Part shown: in pieces, positions 1 through 8,790 of the stretch | How the letters are laid out: the number at the start of each line of letters is the position of its first letter | How positions within the stretch are numbered: the stretch's first letter is position 1 | NCBI GenBank assembly: GCA_017470325.1 | Contig: JAFUES010000011.1 | Coordinates: 1-42,997, forward strand | Reading direction: 5' to 3' | Length of the DNA: 42,997 bases | Source: Oscillospiraceae bacterium | GTDB taxonomy: Bacteria; Bacillota_A; Clostridia; Oscillospirales; Oscillospiraceae | Translations under genes and position numbers: made by a program | Notes under the pieces: generated by a model | Database searches by the model: none | What the model was told of the DNA's origin: nothing | The model's input: the letters and a program-made list of their open reading frames with translations, nothing else

Positions 1-170
1 CCGAAGATGCTGCCCTGTTGGTAATCCCATGGTGTTCAATCCATGAACCCATGTTTGCATATTTTGTTTCTATGAAAGGGTTTGCAATCTTAACTTCTGG
101 ATGGCGACTGCTCCAACCGGAACTTAACTTTGCAATTCAACACGGAATAAAAAGCAGGGAGGGTATCTCT
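1..170 (+). other. Leader upstream of the symporter gene
   Basis: This stretch is more AT-rich than what follows and holds no convincing gene. A GGGAGG ribosome binding site at about 157-162 precedes the symporter ATG at 171. An imperfect inverted repeat (ATGGTGTTCA at 29-38 against TGAACCCAT at 44-52) may be an operator. I found no promoter with both a good -35 and a good -10. The upstream end is cut by the window. Confidence 0.4.
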
Positions 171-1427
171 ATGGCAGACAACAACATCCGGAAGGGCGGT
201 TTCCTGCAGAATAACTGGTTCTTCTTTACCATGATCCTTGGCATCGTCCTGGGCATCGCGGTGGGCTTCGCCTGGCCCGGCGCCGGTGCGCTGGAGCCTT
301 TGGGCACGCTGTTCATCAACATGATGTTCTGCGTGGTTGTGCCGATGGTCTTCTTCTCCATCTCCTCGTCCATCGCCAATATGAAGAGCGCGCGCCGCGC
401 CGGCAAGCTGATGGGCACCACGGTGCTGACCTTTATGTGCACCACCATCATCGCCTCGGTGATCATGTACATCATCGTGCGCTTCGTGCCCATCTACATG
501 GGTGATCCGGCTTTTGAGGCGGGCGCCTCCGAGCCCATGAGCGCAGGGGAAATGATCGTCGGCTTCTTCACCAAGTCCGACTTTCCCGAGCTGTGGAGCC
601 GCCGCTCCATCCTGCAGCTGATCATCGCAGGCATCTTCTTCGGCTTCGGCGTGCAGATGTGCGGCGGGCCCGAGACCCAGGTGGCAAAGCTGCTGAGCGA
701 GATCACCAATGTGCTGATGAAGGTCATCAAGCTCATCAGCTACTACGCGCCCATCGGCTTCTTTGGCTTCTTCGCGGCTCTGGTGGCCGCCCACGGCGCG
801 GACTTCGTGTCCAGCTACGCCCGGGCGATCATCCTCTATTATGTGGTGGCCTTCGCCTACATGTTCCTGTGCTTCCCGCTCTACGCCCGCTTCGGCGGCG
901 GCAAGGGCGCAGTCCGGGTCATGTTCAAGCATCTGTTCCGCCCGGCGGCCGTGGCCTTCGGCACCTGCTCAAGTGTGGCGACCATCCCCACCAACATGGA
1001 GGTCTCCGAGGACACCGGCATCTCCAAGGACGTAACCGACATCGTGCTGCCCATGGGCGCCACCATGAACATGGACGGCTCCGGCATGAGCGCCATCATC
1101 AAGGTGGCCTTCCTCTTCGGCATGTTCGGCAAGGACTTCGCCACCACCGATGCGCTGCTGGCCATCGTGGTCGCCACGATTTCCTCCGTGGCCATGAGCG
1201 GCATCCCCGGCGGCGGCGGTACCGGCGAGCTGGTGCTCTGCTCTCTGTTCTTCCCGGAGCAGCTGGCCGTAGCCTTCCCCATCGCCCAGGCCATCGGCGA
1301 TCTGGTGGATCCCCCTGCCACCATGGTCAACGCCGCCGGCGACTATGTGGCCTCCTTCGTGGTCTCCCGCTTCAACGACGGCAAGGATTGGCTGCAGAAG
1401 AAGCTGCGCGCGGATTCCGGAACCTGA
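171..1427 (+). CDS. Dicarboxylate/amino acid:cation symporter (DAACS/SLC1 family)
   Basis: A 418-residue polytopic inner-membrane protein that should import a dicarboxylate or acidic/neutral amino acid with Na+ or H+. SLC1-family marks are visible: a serine-rich re-entrant loop (GTCSSVATIPTN), the NMDGSG motif of the unwound TM7, the glycine-rich hairpin tip (SGIPGGGGTGEL), and a TM8 motif reading DPPATMVNAAGDY. The last departs from the usual Asp...Arg-Thr...Asn pattern, so the substrate cannot be read from it. I chose the ATG at 171 because GGGAGG lies just upstream; the open frame continues further 5' without an RBS. The stop is one base before dapF, so the two genes are probably co-transcribed. 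Confidence 0.87.
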   Translation: MADNNIRKGGFLQNNWFFFTMILGIVLGIAVGFAWPGAGALEPLGTLFINMMFCVVVPMVFFSISSSIANMKSARRAGKLMGTTVLTFMCTTIIASVIMYIIVRFVPIYMGDPAFEAGASEPMSAGEMIVGFFTKSDFPELWSRRSILQLIIAGIFFGFGVQMCGGPETQVAKLLSEITNVLMKVIKLISYYAPIGFFGFFAALVAAHGADFVSSYARAIILYYVVAFAYMFLCFPLYARFGGGKGAVRVMFKHLFRPAAVAFGTCSSVATIPTNMEVSEDTGISKDVTDIVLPMGATMNMDGSGMSAIIKVAFLFGMFGKDFATTDALLAIVVATISSVAMSGIPGGGGTGELVLCSLFFPEQLAVAFPIAQAIGDLVDPPATMVNAAGDYVASFVVSRFNDGKDWLQKKLRADSGT

Positions 1428-1428
1428 G

Positions 1429-2253
1429 ATGCGCTATACCAAGATGCACGGCGCGGGCAACTCCTTCCTGCTGACGGAGGACCTGCGCGGCGAGCTTCGG
1501 GGCGAGGACCTGTCGGTCCTCGCCCGGCGGCTATGCGATGAAAACACTGGCCCCGGTGCGGACGGGCTCCTTGTCCTGGAGCCTGCCGACGACGCCGATG
1601 TGAGCATGCTGTTTTATAATGCCGACGGAAGTCTCGGGGAAATGTGCGGCAACGGCGCCCGCTGCCTGGCTCGCTACTGCGTGGAGCACGGCCTGTCCGC
1701 CGATCCGGAGCGCATCCGGATCCGGACCACCGCGGGCCTGGTGCTGGGCCGCCGGATCGACCGGGAGCAGTACCAGATCCGGCTCAACGACCCCAGCGTG
1801 ATCGAGCATCGGGATGTGCCCCTGGGGGACAGGACCATTGCCTGCACATACGTAGAGCTGGGCGATCCCGGCATCCCCCACGCGGTCACGGAAGTGCCGC
1901 CGGAGGCCCTGGAGGATCTGGACGCGCTTCGGCCTTTGGGCCAAGCCTTGCGGTACAGCCCGGTTTTCCCCAAGGGCGCCAACGTGACCTTCCTGTGCTT
2001 TGACGGGCCCGACAGCGTCCGGGCCGTCACCTTTGAGCGGGGTGTGGAGGACTTCACCCTGGCCTGCGGCACCGGCTGCGGCGCCAGCGCGGCCAGCCTG
2101 TATCTGGCCGGACGCCTGGCGGGGAACACCCTGACCATCCACATGCCCGGCGGCACCCTGTCCGTGTCCCTCCGGCCGGAGGGCGATACGGTCCGGGATC
2201 TGCTGCTCACCGGCCCCACCGCCCTGGTGGAGACCGGGGACTGGCCTCTATAA
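1429..2253 (+). CDS. dapF: Diaminopimelate epimerase
   Basis: Converts LL-diaminopimelate to meso-diaminopimelate, the lysine and peptidoglycan precursor, by cofactor-independent two-cysteine chemistry in the cytoplasm. The 274-residue protein has the expected start (MRYTKMHGAGNSF) and both catalytic cysteine regions: MCGNGARC near residue 70 and LACGTGCGASA near residue 210. The second normally reads ACGTGACA; here an extra Cys follows the glycine. The ATG lies one base after the symporter stop (TGAGATG), which implies translational coupling. No other lysine-pathway gene is in the window, so pairing with a transporter is the notable context. Confidence 0.95.
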   Translation: MRYTKMHGAGNSFLLTEDLRGELRGEDLSVLARRLCDENTGPGADGLLVLEPADDADVSMLFYNADGSLGEMCGNGARCLARYCVEHGLSADPERIRIRTTAGLVLGRRIDREQYQIRLNDPSVIEHRDVPLGDRTIACTYVELGDPGIPHAVTEVPPEALEDLDALRPLGQALRYSPVFPKGANVTFLCFDGPDSVRAVTFERGVEDFTLACGTGCGASAASLYLAGRLAGNTLTIHMPGGTLSVSLRPEGDTVRDLLLTGPTALVETGDWPL

Positions 2254-2271
2254 CGCCACCCCTCATATGCA

Positions 2272-2313
2272 AAAGAGCCTGCCTGCGGATTGGTCCGCAG
2301 GCAGACTCTTTTT
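2272..2313. terminator. Bidirectional terminator between dapF and azlD
   Basis: A long stem (AAAGAG plus CTGCCTGCGGA, loop TTGG, then the complement) is flanked by A and T runs. It lies between convergent genes and can serve both strands. Confidence 0.85.
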
Positions 2314-2325
2314 CTCTTGTCCTGG

Positions 2326-2634
2326 TCAGATCAGCAGCAGGAGGAACACCGCCGCGATGCCCGCCAGCACGCAGAGCACCATGGGGCATTTCTTCCAGGC
2401 CAGCAGCCCCGACACCGCCACGCCTACCAGACCGATCCAGGGCCGGGCCGCATCCATGCTGAACACCCCGGGAAACACCAGCGCCGACATGGCGGTATAG
2501 GGGATCAGCTTCAAAAACTTCTCCGTCCGCGGGCCCAGCTTCACCTTGCCCAGCAGCAGCACCGGCAGCATGCGGGGGATGTAGGTCACCACCGTCATGC
2601 CCAGGAACAGGAGCAGCGCCGTCTTATTGCTCAT
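2326..2634 (-). CDS. azlD: AzlD family branched-chain amino acid transport protein
   Basis: A 102-residue small membrane protein with about four hydrophobic segments, the usual AzlD size. The motif VTYIPRMLPVLLL near residue 20 is typical of the family. AzlD works with AzlC as a two-component exporter of branched-chain amino acids and analogues. Its start overlaps the end of azlC by 11 bp, the usual azlC-azlD arrangement. The gene ends at a shared bidirectional terminator. Confidence 0.88.
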   Translation of the reverse strand: MSNKTALLLFLGMTVVTYIPRMLPVLLLGKVKLGPRTEKFLKLIPYTAMSALVFPGVFSMDAARPWIGLVGVAVSGLLAWKKCPMVLCVLAGIAAVFLLLLI

Positions 2635-3331
2635 GGGCCGCCTCCTCTCCCAGGTCCACGAAGAACACGCCCGGGAAGGCGCACAGCAGCGTGGACACGA
2701 TCAGCGCCCAGCTGGAGGCCATGACGCGGCACAGCAAGGTGTTGCACACTGCGGTCAGCACCGCCAGCGCCGCCAGACGGCCGTTGCCCTTGAGCCCGGG
2801 TACCAGCAGGGCGATGAACAGCGCATACAGCGCCACCCCCAGGCTGGCCGACAGGATCGCCGGCAGGAAGTTGGTCAGGACCGCACCCAGCAGCGCTCCT
2901 ACAAACCAGGCCACATATGTGACCAGGCCCAGGCCCAGGAAAAACCAGACTGTGAGATCTTTTTTCTCCGTGCCGGTGGTAAACATGGCAAAGCTCTCAT
3001 CCGTGACCCAATAGGCCGCCAGCAGCCGCGGCGCCTTGGCCGAGGGCTCCATCTTCTCGAACACACAGGTGCTCATGATGATATGCCGCAGATTCAGCAG
3101 AAAGGTGGCGATGATGATGGCCGCCAACTCCGCCCCCTGGATCAGCATGCCCGAGGCCATGATCTGGCTGGCGCCGGCAAAGACCGTCAGGCACATGAGC
3201 CCGATCTGAAAGGTGCTCATACCCGCCTGCCGGGCGATGATGGCATAAGAGATCGCCACCGGCAGAAAGCCCATGACAATGGGCGTTCCGGCCTTCATGC
3301 CCCGGATAAATTGTTGCCGCTTGCTGTTCAT
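2624..3331 (-). CDS. azlC: AzlC family ABC-independent amino acid exporter
   Basis: A 235-residue inner-membrane protein. The opening segment (GMKAGTPIVMGFLPVAISY) and the internal FAGASQIMASGML are AzlC hallmarks. With AzlD it exports branched-chain amino acids; substrate specificity cannot be read from the sequence. The ATG at 3331 has GGGAGAG upstream. A promoter at 3359-3387 reads outward from the intergenic region shared with the divergent Noc-like gene. No Lrp/AzlB-type regulator is adjacent. Confidence 0.9.
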   Translation of the reverse strand: MNSKRQQFIRGMKAGTPIVMGFLPVAISYAIIARQAGMSTFQIGLMCLTVFAGASQIMASGMLIQGAELAAIIIATFLLNLRHIIMSTCVFEKMEPSAKAPRLLAAYWVTDESFAMFTTGTEKKDLTVWFFLGLGLVTYVAWFVGALLGAVLTNFLPAILSASLGVALYALFIALLVPGLKGNGRLAALAVLTAVCNTLLCRVMASSWALIVSTLLCAFPGVFFVDLGEEAAHEQ

Positions 3332-3358
3332 ATCGTCTCTCCCGGATAAAGTGTTCTC

Positions 3359-3387
3359 ATGATACCGCGCCTGTCAAAAAAAGTCAA
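3359..3387 (-). promoter_or_regulatory. Sigma-A-type promoter of azlCD
   Basis: On the minus strand, TTGACT (3387-3382), a 17-base spacer, then TATCAT (3364-3359). It lies 28 bases upstream of the azlC ATG. Confidence 0.65.
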
Positions 3388-3498
3388 CGGTGCCCGGCAG
3401 GAAAAACAGTTCTCGTTTCCCGCCTCTGTTCGCCCGCTTTTGCACAAGATGTGGTGTATGCTCCCGGTATAGAACCACTACATAAAGGAGGTCATGGG

Positions 3499-4323
3499 AT
3501 GCAAAGTCTGCGTACACGGCCGGGGCTGCGCCGGGGCGCCGTCCTCTACCTGCGCCCGGAGGACATTTCCCCCAACCCGGTACAGCCCCGGCGGCATTTT
3601 GACCAGGAGGCGCTGACGGAGCTGAGTGAGAGCATCCGCAGCTATGGGATCCTCAACCCGCTGACGGTCCGGCAGCGGGGCGGGCGCTATGAGCTGGTGG
3701 CCGGAGAGCGCCGCCTGCGGGCGGCCCGCATGGCCGGGCTGCGGGAGGTGCCCTGTATTCTGCTGGATATCGACCTAGAGGACGCGGGGCTGCTCGCCCT
3801 GGTGGAAAACCTGCAGCGAAAGGATCTGGATTTCCTGGAGGAGGCGGAGGGCCTGCGTCAGCTGATCGACCGCTTCGGTCTCAGCCAGGAGGATGCTGCC
3901 CGGCGCATCGGCAAATCCCAGTCGGCGGTGGCCAACAAGCTGCGCCTGCTGCGGCTTCCCGGGGATATCCTGGAGGCGCTGCGGGACAACGGCCTGACCG
4001 AGCGGCACGGCAGGGCCCTGCTGCGCCTGCCGGACGCGGACAGCCAGCGCGCCGCCCTTGCGGTGATCCTGGAGCGGGGCATGACCGTGGCTGCGGCGGA
4101 CGCCTACATCGACGCCCTGCTCAGCACACCTGAGGAGGCGGCGGAGAGCGAGAAGCCCCACCGCACCTTCGTGCTCAAGGACGTGCGCATCTTCCTCAAC
4201 ACCCTCAGCCGCAGCATCGATCTGATGAAGCAGGGCGGCATCGACGCGGGCATGCGCCGGGAGGAGACGGACGAGGCGCTGATCCTGACCATCTCCATCC
4301 CCAAGGCCCGGCAAACGACATAA
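3499..4323 (+). CDS. ParB/Noc-family DNA-binding protein (Noc-like)
   Basis: A 274-residue ParB-family CTPase/DNA-binding protein. The N-terminal ParB domain has box I/II-like motifs (LVENLQRKDL, and the CTP-binding GERRLRAARMAG). The helix-turn-helix (GKSQSAVANKLRLLRLP, then TERHGRALLRL) resembles Noc, the nucleoid occlusion protein, more than Spo0J, whose helix reads GKSRPHIANHLRLL. No parA or gidB lies next to it, which also argues for Noc rather than the segregation ParB. The obvious amphipathic N-terminal membrane helix of Bacillus Noc is missing; residues 1-12 are basic (MQSLRTRPGLRR). Start chosen for AAAGGAGG at 3484-3491, 7 bases from the ATG. Confidence 0.8.
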   Translation: MQSLRTRPGLRRGAVLYLRPEDISPNPVQPRRHFDQEALTELSESIRSYGILNPLTVRQRGGRYELVAGERRLRAARMAGLREVPCILLDIDLEDAGLLALVENLQRKDLDFLEEAEGLRQLIDRFGLSQEDAARRIGKSQSAVANKLRLLRLPGDILEALRDNGLTERHGRALLRLPDADSQRAALAVILERGMTVAAADAYIDALLSTPEEAAESEKPHRTFVLKDVRIFLNTLSRSIDLMKQGGIDAGMRREETDEALILTISIPKARQTT

Positions 4324-4332
4324 AACGAGCCC

Positions 4333-4371
4333 GACCCCCGTATACTGGCAGTAAGCCAGTTTACGGGGGTC
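4333..4371 (+). promoter_or_regulatory. Long hairpin over the RBS of the YlmC/YmxH gene
   Basis: Sixteen-base arms (GACCCCCGTATACTGG / CCAGTTTACGGGGGTC, one mismatch) with a 7-base loop. The 3' arm ends 5 bases before the ATG at 4377 and contains the only purine-rich RBS candidate (GGGGG, 4365-4369). There is no T tract, so it is not an ordinary terminator. It could be an operator or a translation-blocking structure. Confidence 0.6.
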
Positions 4372-4376
4372 AAGTC

Positions 4377-4655
4377 ATGATCAGTTATTTTTCATCTCTG
4401 CGCTATAAGGAAGTCATCGATATCCACAGCGGTTTCCGCCTGGGCTATGTCTGCGATGCGGAATTCGACGAGAAGGAAGGGCGGCTGCTGTCCCTCATCA
4501 CGCCAGGCCGTGCCAAATTCTTCGGGCTCCTGGGCCGGGAGGACGACTACATCCTGCCCTGGCCCTGCATCGTACGCCTGGGCAGCGACATCATTCTGGT
4601 GGACGTGAAGGAGGATTTCTGCCGCCGTAAGCGCCAGAAGCGCCGGCCCTTCTGA
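4377..4655 (+). CDS. YlmC/YmxH family sporulation protein (PRC-barrel)
   Basis: A 92-residue protein beginning with a PRC-barrel fold typical of YlmC/YmxH proteins (VIDIHSGFRLGYVCDAEFD, then GREDDYILPWPCIVRLGSDIILV). The family is conserved in endospore formers and annotated as sporulation-related; its molecular role is poorly known. The C-terminus is strongly basic (CRRKRQKRRPF). It is preceded by a long hairpin that masks the RBS and followed by a perfect terminator. It may be read through from the Noc-like gene 53 bases upstream or have its own promoter. Confidence 0.85.
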   Translation: MISYFSSLRYKEVIDIHSGFRLGYVCDAEFDEKEGRLLSLITPGRAKFFGLLGREDDYILPWPCIVRLGSDIILVDVKEDFCRRKRQKRRPF

Positions 4656-4661
4656 GCGCAA

Positions 4662-4692
4662 AACCGCCCCGGAAGCTCCGGGGCGGTTCGTT
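4662..4692. terminator. Bidirectional terminator between ylmC-like gene and rny
   Basis: Perfect 12-bp stem AACCGCCCCGGA / TCCGGGGCGGTT, loop AGC, followed by CGTTTT on the plus strand and preceded by A residues for the minus strand. It separates convergent genes. Confidence 0.85.
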
Positions 4693-4693
4693 T

Positions 4694-6235
4694 TCACTTT
4701 GCGTAATCGACAGCCTTGGTCTCGCGGAGAAGATGGACCTTGATCTGACCGGGATAGGTCAGCTCTTCCTCGATCTTCTTGGCGATGTCTCTGGCCAGCA
4801 GCACCATCTGGTCCTCGCTGACCTTCTCCGGCTCCACCATGATACGGATCTCGCGGCCCGCCTGGATGGCGTAGGAACTGGAGATGCCGGGGAAGCTCTT
4901 GGAGACCTCCTCCAGCTTTTCCAGACGCTTGACATAGTTCTCAATGTTCTCGCGCCGGGCACCGGGGCGGGAGGCGGAAATGGCGTCCGCCGCCTGGACC
5001 AGGCAGGCGACCACGGTGCGGGGCTCCACGTCGCCGTGGTGGGCCTCGATGGCGTGGATGACCGCCTCAGACTCCTTGTACTTGCGGGCCAGGTCCACAC
5101 CGATGGTCACATGGCTGCCCTCCACCTCATGGTCGATGGCCTTGCCGATATCATGCAGCAGGCCCGCCCGCTTGGCGGTGGCCACGTCCACGCCCAGCTC
5201 GCTGGCAAGCAGGCCCGCGATATGGGAGACCTCGATGGAGTGGTTGAGCACATTCTGGCCGTAGCTGGTACGGTACTTCATGCGGCCCAGGAGCTTGACC
5301 AGCTCCGGATGCAGACCGTGGATGTTGGTCTCAAACACAGCGCGCTCGCCTTCGGCCTTGATGGTGGCGTTGACTTCCTTCTGGGCCTTGGCCACCATTT
5401 CCTCAATACGGGCGGGATGGATGCGCCCATCGGCGATGAGCTTCTCCAACGCCAGTCGCGCCACTTCCCGGCGGACCGGGTCGAAGCTGGAGACGGTGAT
5501 GGCCTCGGGGGTGTCGTCTATGATCAGGTCGCAGCCGGTGAGGGTCTCGATGCTGCGGATGTTGCGGCCCTCGCGGCCGATGATGCGGCCCTTCATCTCG
5601 TCGTTGGGGAGAGGGACGACGGAGACGGTGATCTCGCTGGTGTGGTCGGCGGCGCAGCGCTGGATGGCGGTGGTGATGATCCGGCGGGCCCGGTCATCGG
5701 CCTCCTCCTTGGCCTGCGCCTCGATCTCCTTGATCTTCATGGCCATCTCGTGGGTCACGTCGTCACGGACGCTCTCGATGATGTAGGCCTTGGCCTCTTC
5801 CACGGAGAAGCCGGAGATCTTTTCCAGCATCTCAAGCTGACTCTTTTTGATGAGCGCAACTTCCTGCTGCTGGGCTTCCACTGCGGCTATCTTGTTGTTG
5901 AGCGTCTCGCTCTTCTTCTCGATAGCGTCGGTCTTGCGGTCGAGGGATTCCTCCTTCTGCTGAAGGCGGCGCTCCTGCTTCTGCACCTCGGCCCGGCGCG
6001 CCTTTTCCTCCCGCTCGAACTCCGAGCGGTTTTTGTGTATTTCTTCCTTTGCCTCCAAGAGAGCTTCTCTCTTCTTGCTCTCCGCGCTCTTTATAGATTC
6101 ATTAATAATACGCTTGGCTTCTTCCTCTGCGCTGGCGATCTCCCGCTCGGCCACCTTCTTGCGATAGGTGAAGCCCAGGAAAAAGCCCACAACGGCACAG
6201 ACGGCTAAAATAACAATCCATAAAACAGTTGGCAT
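4694..6235 (-). CDS. rny: Ribonuclease Y
   Basis: Membrane-anchored endoribonuclease that starts bulk mRNA decay in Firmicutes. The 513-residue protein has an N-terminal anchor helix ([19 protein letters not shown]), a long charged coiled coil to about residue 190, a KH domain ([17 protein letters not shown]), and an HD domain with the metal motif LLHDIGKA and downstream EAHHGD. Length matches the Bacillus enzyme (~520). I chose the ATG at 6235 because it starts the conserved anchor; GGAGGT is 13 bases upstream, longer than usual. Monocistronic, driven by the promoter at 6398-6426. Confidence 0.96.
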   Translation of the reverse strand: MPTVLWIVILAVCAVVGFFLGFTYRKKVAEREIASAEEEAKRIINESIKSAESKKREALLEAKEEIHKNRSEFEREEKARRAEVQKQERRLQQKEESLDRKTDAIEKKSETLNNKIAAVEAQQQEVALIKKSQLEMLEKISGFSVEEAKAYIIESVRDDVTHEMAMKIKEIEAQAKEEADDRARRIITTAIQRCAADHTSEITVSVVPLPNDEMKGRIIGREGRNIRSIETLTGCDLIIDDTPEAITVSSFDPVRREVARLALEKLIADGRIHPARIEEMVAKAQKEVNATIKAEGERAVFETNIHGLHPELVKLLGRMKYRTSYGQNVLNHSIEVSHIAGLLASELGVDVATAKRAGLLHDIGKAIDHEVEGSHVTIGVDLARKYKESEAVIHAIEAHHGDVEPRTVVACLVQAADAISASRPGARRENIENYVKRLEKLEEVSKSFPGISSSYAIQAGREIRIMVEPEKVSEDQMVLLARDIAKKIEEELTYPGQIKVHLLRETKAVDYAK

Positions 6236-6397
6236 CGTAAGTAAACACACCTCCATTCTTTTAGAATTTTGCGGTGGTTTATTGCCCAAGATTCTGTTTT
6301 GATCTAAAGCAAGACGATCCATCAAGCGAAATCGTCGAAGTTGAAAAGAAATATATCAGCAGGGGTCTCCCCAAGACCCCAATAATATATCCAATTT

Positions 6398-6426
6398 ATT
6401 TTAGCCTTTCCTCGGCGTTATGTCAA
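6398..6426 (-). promoter_or_regulatory. Sigma-A-type promoter of rny
   Basis: On the minus strand: perfect TTGACA (6426-6421), 17-base spacer, TAAAAT (6403-6398). The predicted leader is about 155 bases long and includes a small hairpin at 6363-6380 (GGGGTCT...AGACCCC). Confidence 0.8.
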
Positions 6427-6458
6427 GCGAATTGCCCAATAAAATTTTGATCCATTTT

Positions 6459-8759
6459 TCAGCGCGGCACTTGTGCCCCGTCGGAGAGACCATCCCGGCC
6501 CCGCTCCACATCTAGAATCAGTCGACCATTTTCCACCCGGGCACGGATCCGGTCCCCGGCCCGGGCCCGGCCGTCAAGCAGCAGCTCTGCCGCCGCGTCC
6601 TCAAGACTGTGCTGCACCGTACGGCGCAGGGGCCGGGCCCCGAAGCGCAGGTCCGTCCCGGTCCGGGCCAGGAAGCGGGCCGTCTCCTCCGGCACCTCCA
6701 GGGTCAGCCCCAGAGCCGCGAAGCGCGTCTGGATAGCATGCAGCTGCATGCGGGTGATGCGCAGCATATCCTCCCCATCCAGGCGGCGGAAGATGATGGT
6801 CTCATCGATGCGGTTGAGAAATTCCGGCCGGAAGGTGGCGCGCAGTTCCTCCCGCACCTGCCGCTGCCGTGCCTGCTCATCCGCGCTCTCGCCGCCGGCA
6901 AAGCCCAGAGGACTGCGGTTTTCGGTGATGGTCTTGGCGCCGATGTTGGAGGTCATGACGATGACCGTGTTGCGAAAGTCCACCCGCCGCCCTGCGGCGT
7001 CAGTCAGATGCCCGTCGTCCATGATCTGCAGCAGGATCCCCCACACGTCCTCATGGGCCTTCTCGATCTCGTCGAAGAGCACCACCGACCAGGGCTTGCG
7101 CCGCACCTTTTCGGTCAGCTGTCCGCCGTCCTCGTAGCCCACATAGCCAGGGGGCGAGCCGATCAGCCGGCTGACACTGTGCTTTTCCATATACTCCGAC
7201 ATATCCAGGCGGATCATGGCCTGCTCGTCGGAGAACACCGCCGCCGCCAGAGCGCGGCACAGCTCCGTTTTGCCCACACCGGTGGGGCCCAAAAACAGGA
7301 AGCTGCCCACCGGGCGGCCGGGATCCCGCAGGCCTACCCGGCTGCGCCGGATGGCCCTCGCCACGGCGGATACTGCCTCATCCTGGCCCACTACCCGCTT
7401 TTTCAGCTCCGCCTCCAGATCCTGCAGGCGGAGCTTTTCATCCTCATCCAGCGCCGTCACTGGGATGTTGGTCCACTGGGATACCACCCGGGCCACCTCC
7501 GCGGCACCCAGGCTTCCGGTCTCTCCCTGCACATGCAGGGCAGCCGCGGCCTCATCCAGCAGATCGATGGCTTTATCCGGCAGATAGCGGTCCGGGATAT
7601 AGCGCACGGACAGCTCGTAAGCGGCCCGCATGGCGTCATCGCCGATGCGTACCCGGTGGTGCCGCTCCAAACCGCTGCGCAGGCTCTGCAGCATCTCCAT
7701 GGTCTGCGCCCGATCCGGCTCCTCCACCCTGACCGGCTGGAAGCGCCGCTCCAGGGCGGCATCCTTTTCGATGTGGCGCCGGTACTCCTCCGGCGTGGTG
7801 GCGCCGATGATCTGGATCTCGCCCCGGCCCAGGGCCGGCTTGAGGATGTTGGCCGCGTCGATGGCTCCCTCGGCGCTGCCCGCGCCGATGATGGTGTGCA
7901 GCTCGTCGATGAACAGGATCACGTCCCCGGCCCGCTTCACGTCCTTGAGCACGGACTTGACCCGCTCCTCAAAATCGCCCCGGTACTTGGTCCCGGCCAG
8001 CATGGCCGGGATGTCCAGGGAGACGATGCGCTTCTGGCGCAGATCCTCCGGGGCCTCGCCTCGGGCAAAGCGCAGAGCCAGACCCTCGGCCACGGCGGTC
8101 TTGCCCACGCCCGGCTCCCCTACCAGAACGGGATTGTTCTTGGTGCGGCGGGACAGGATCTGCACGGCGCGGCCGATCTCGTCGCCCCGGCTGACCACCG
8201 GGTCGATGCCCCCGGCAGCTGCCAGCTCTGTCAGGTCCCGGCTGTACTGGTCCAGCACACGGGTCTCCGTCCGGCGCAGCACGCCCCGGGCCGTACCCGT
8301 CTGGGGGCGGCTGTCAGAGGCCGGGTGCCCGAACACCGCCAGCACGTCGGTGTAGAGGTCGTTCAGATCCAGACCCGACTGCCGCAGGAGCAGAGCCCCG
8401 CCGCAGTCCGGCTGACGCAGGATCCCCAGCAGCAGATGCTCTGTGCCGATATAGCCCCGGCAAAGGGCGGCCGCTTCCGCGGCGGCCCGCTCCACGGCAA
8501 AGCGGGCGTGGCTGCTGAGTCCCTGGGGCGGCACGCCGGGCGCGCCCTTGCCGCAGCGCTCCGCGATCTGGCGGCGCAGGGCGTCCTCCTCCAGTCCCCT
8601 CTGGCGCAGGATCCGGGCTCCCAGGCCCTCCTGTTCCACCAGGATGCCCAGCAGCAAGTGCTCCGTGCCCACATAGCTGTGACCCAGGGCCCCTGCCGAC
8701 AGCCGCGCCTTCTCAATGGCCACTTCCGCCCGCTGTGTAAACTTCTCGTTGCTCTTCAT
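6459..8759 (-). CDS. clpC: ClpC-type AAA+ unfoldase (Clp protease ATP-binding subunit), lacking the middle domain
   Basis: Hexameric unfoldase that feeds proteins to ClpP. The 766 residues hold two Clp-N repeats (each with YxGTEHLLLGIL), AAA-1 (GEPGVGKTAVAEGLA; VILFIDELHTIIG), AAA-2 (GPTGVGKTELCRALA; VVLFDEIEKAH) and a ClpP-docking loop tripeptide LGF. The coiled-coil middle (UVR) domain that ClpC normally carries between the AAA modules is reduced to about ten residues (HVQGETGSLG), so contacts with MecA/McsB-type adaptors should differ. No ctsR, mcsA or mcsB is adjacent and no CtsR operator is visible. Start at 8759 has GGGAGGA upstream. Confidence 0.9.
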   Translation of the reverse strand: MKSNEKFTQRAEVAIEKARLSAGALGHSYVGTEHLLLGILVEQEGLGARILRQRGLEEDALRRQIAERCGKGAPGVPPQGLSSHARFAVERAAAEAAALCRGYIGTEHLLLGILRQPDCGGALLLRQSGLDLNDLYTDVLAVFGHPASDSRPQTGTARGVLRRTETRVLDQYSRDLTELAAAGGIDPVVSRGDEIGRAVQILSRRTKNNPVLVGEPGVGKTAVAEGLALRFARGEAPEDLRQKRIVSLDIPAMLAGTKYRGDFEERVKSVLKDVKRAGDVILFIDELHTIIGAGSAEGAIDAANILKPALGRGEIQIIGATTPEEYRRHIEKDAALERRFQPVRVEEPDRAQTMEMLQSLRSGLERHHRVRIGDDAMRAAYELSVRYIPDRYLPDKAIDLLDEAAAALHVQGETGSLGAAEVARVVSQWTNIPVTALDEDEKLRLQDLEAELKKRVVGQDEAVSAVARAIRRSRVGLRDPGRPVGSFLFLGPTGVGKTELCRALAAAVFSDEQAMIRLDMSEYMEKHSVSRLIGSPPGYVGYEDGGQLTEKVRRKPWSVVLFDEIEKAHEDVWGILLQIMDDGHLTDAAGRRVDFRNTVIVMTSNIGAKTITENRSPLGFAGGESADEQARQRQVREELRATFRPEFLNRIDETIIFRRLDGEDMLRITRMQLHAIQTRFAALGLTLEVPEETARFLARTGTDLRFGARPLRRTVQHSLEDAAAELLLDGRARAGDRIRARVENGRLILDVERGRDGLSDGAQVPR

Positions 8760-8790
8760 GATGCTTCCTCCCTGCGAGGCTTTGTCTTTC

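Noticed and set aside
90..932. Long minus-strand reading frame rich in His, Asp and Gly antisense to the symporter
   Set aside because: Its composition is the reverse shadow of a GC-rich membrane protein gene; no RBS, and the plus frame is a clear SLC1 protein.
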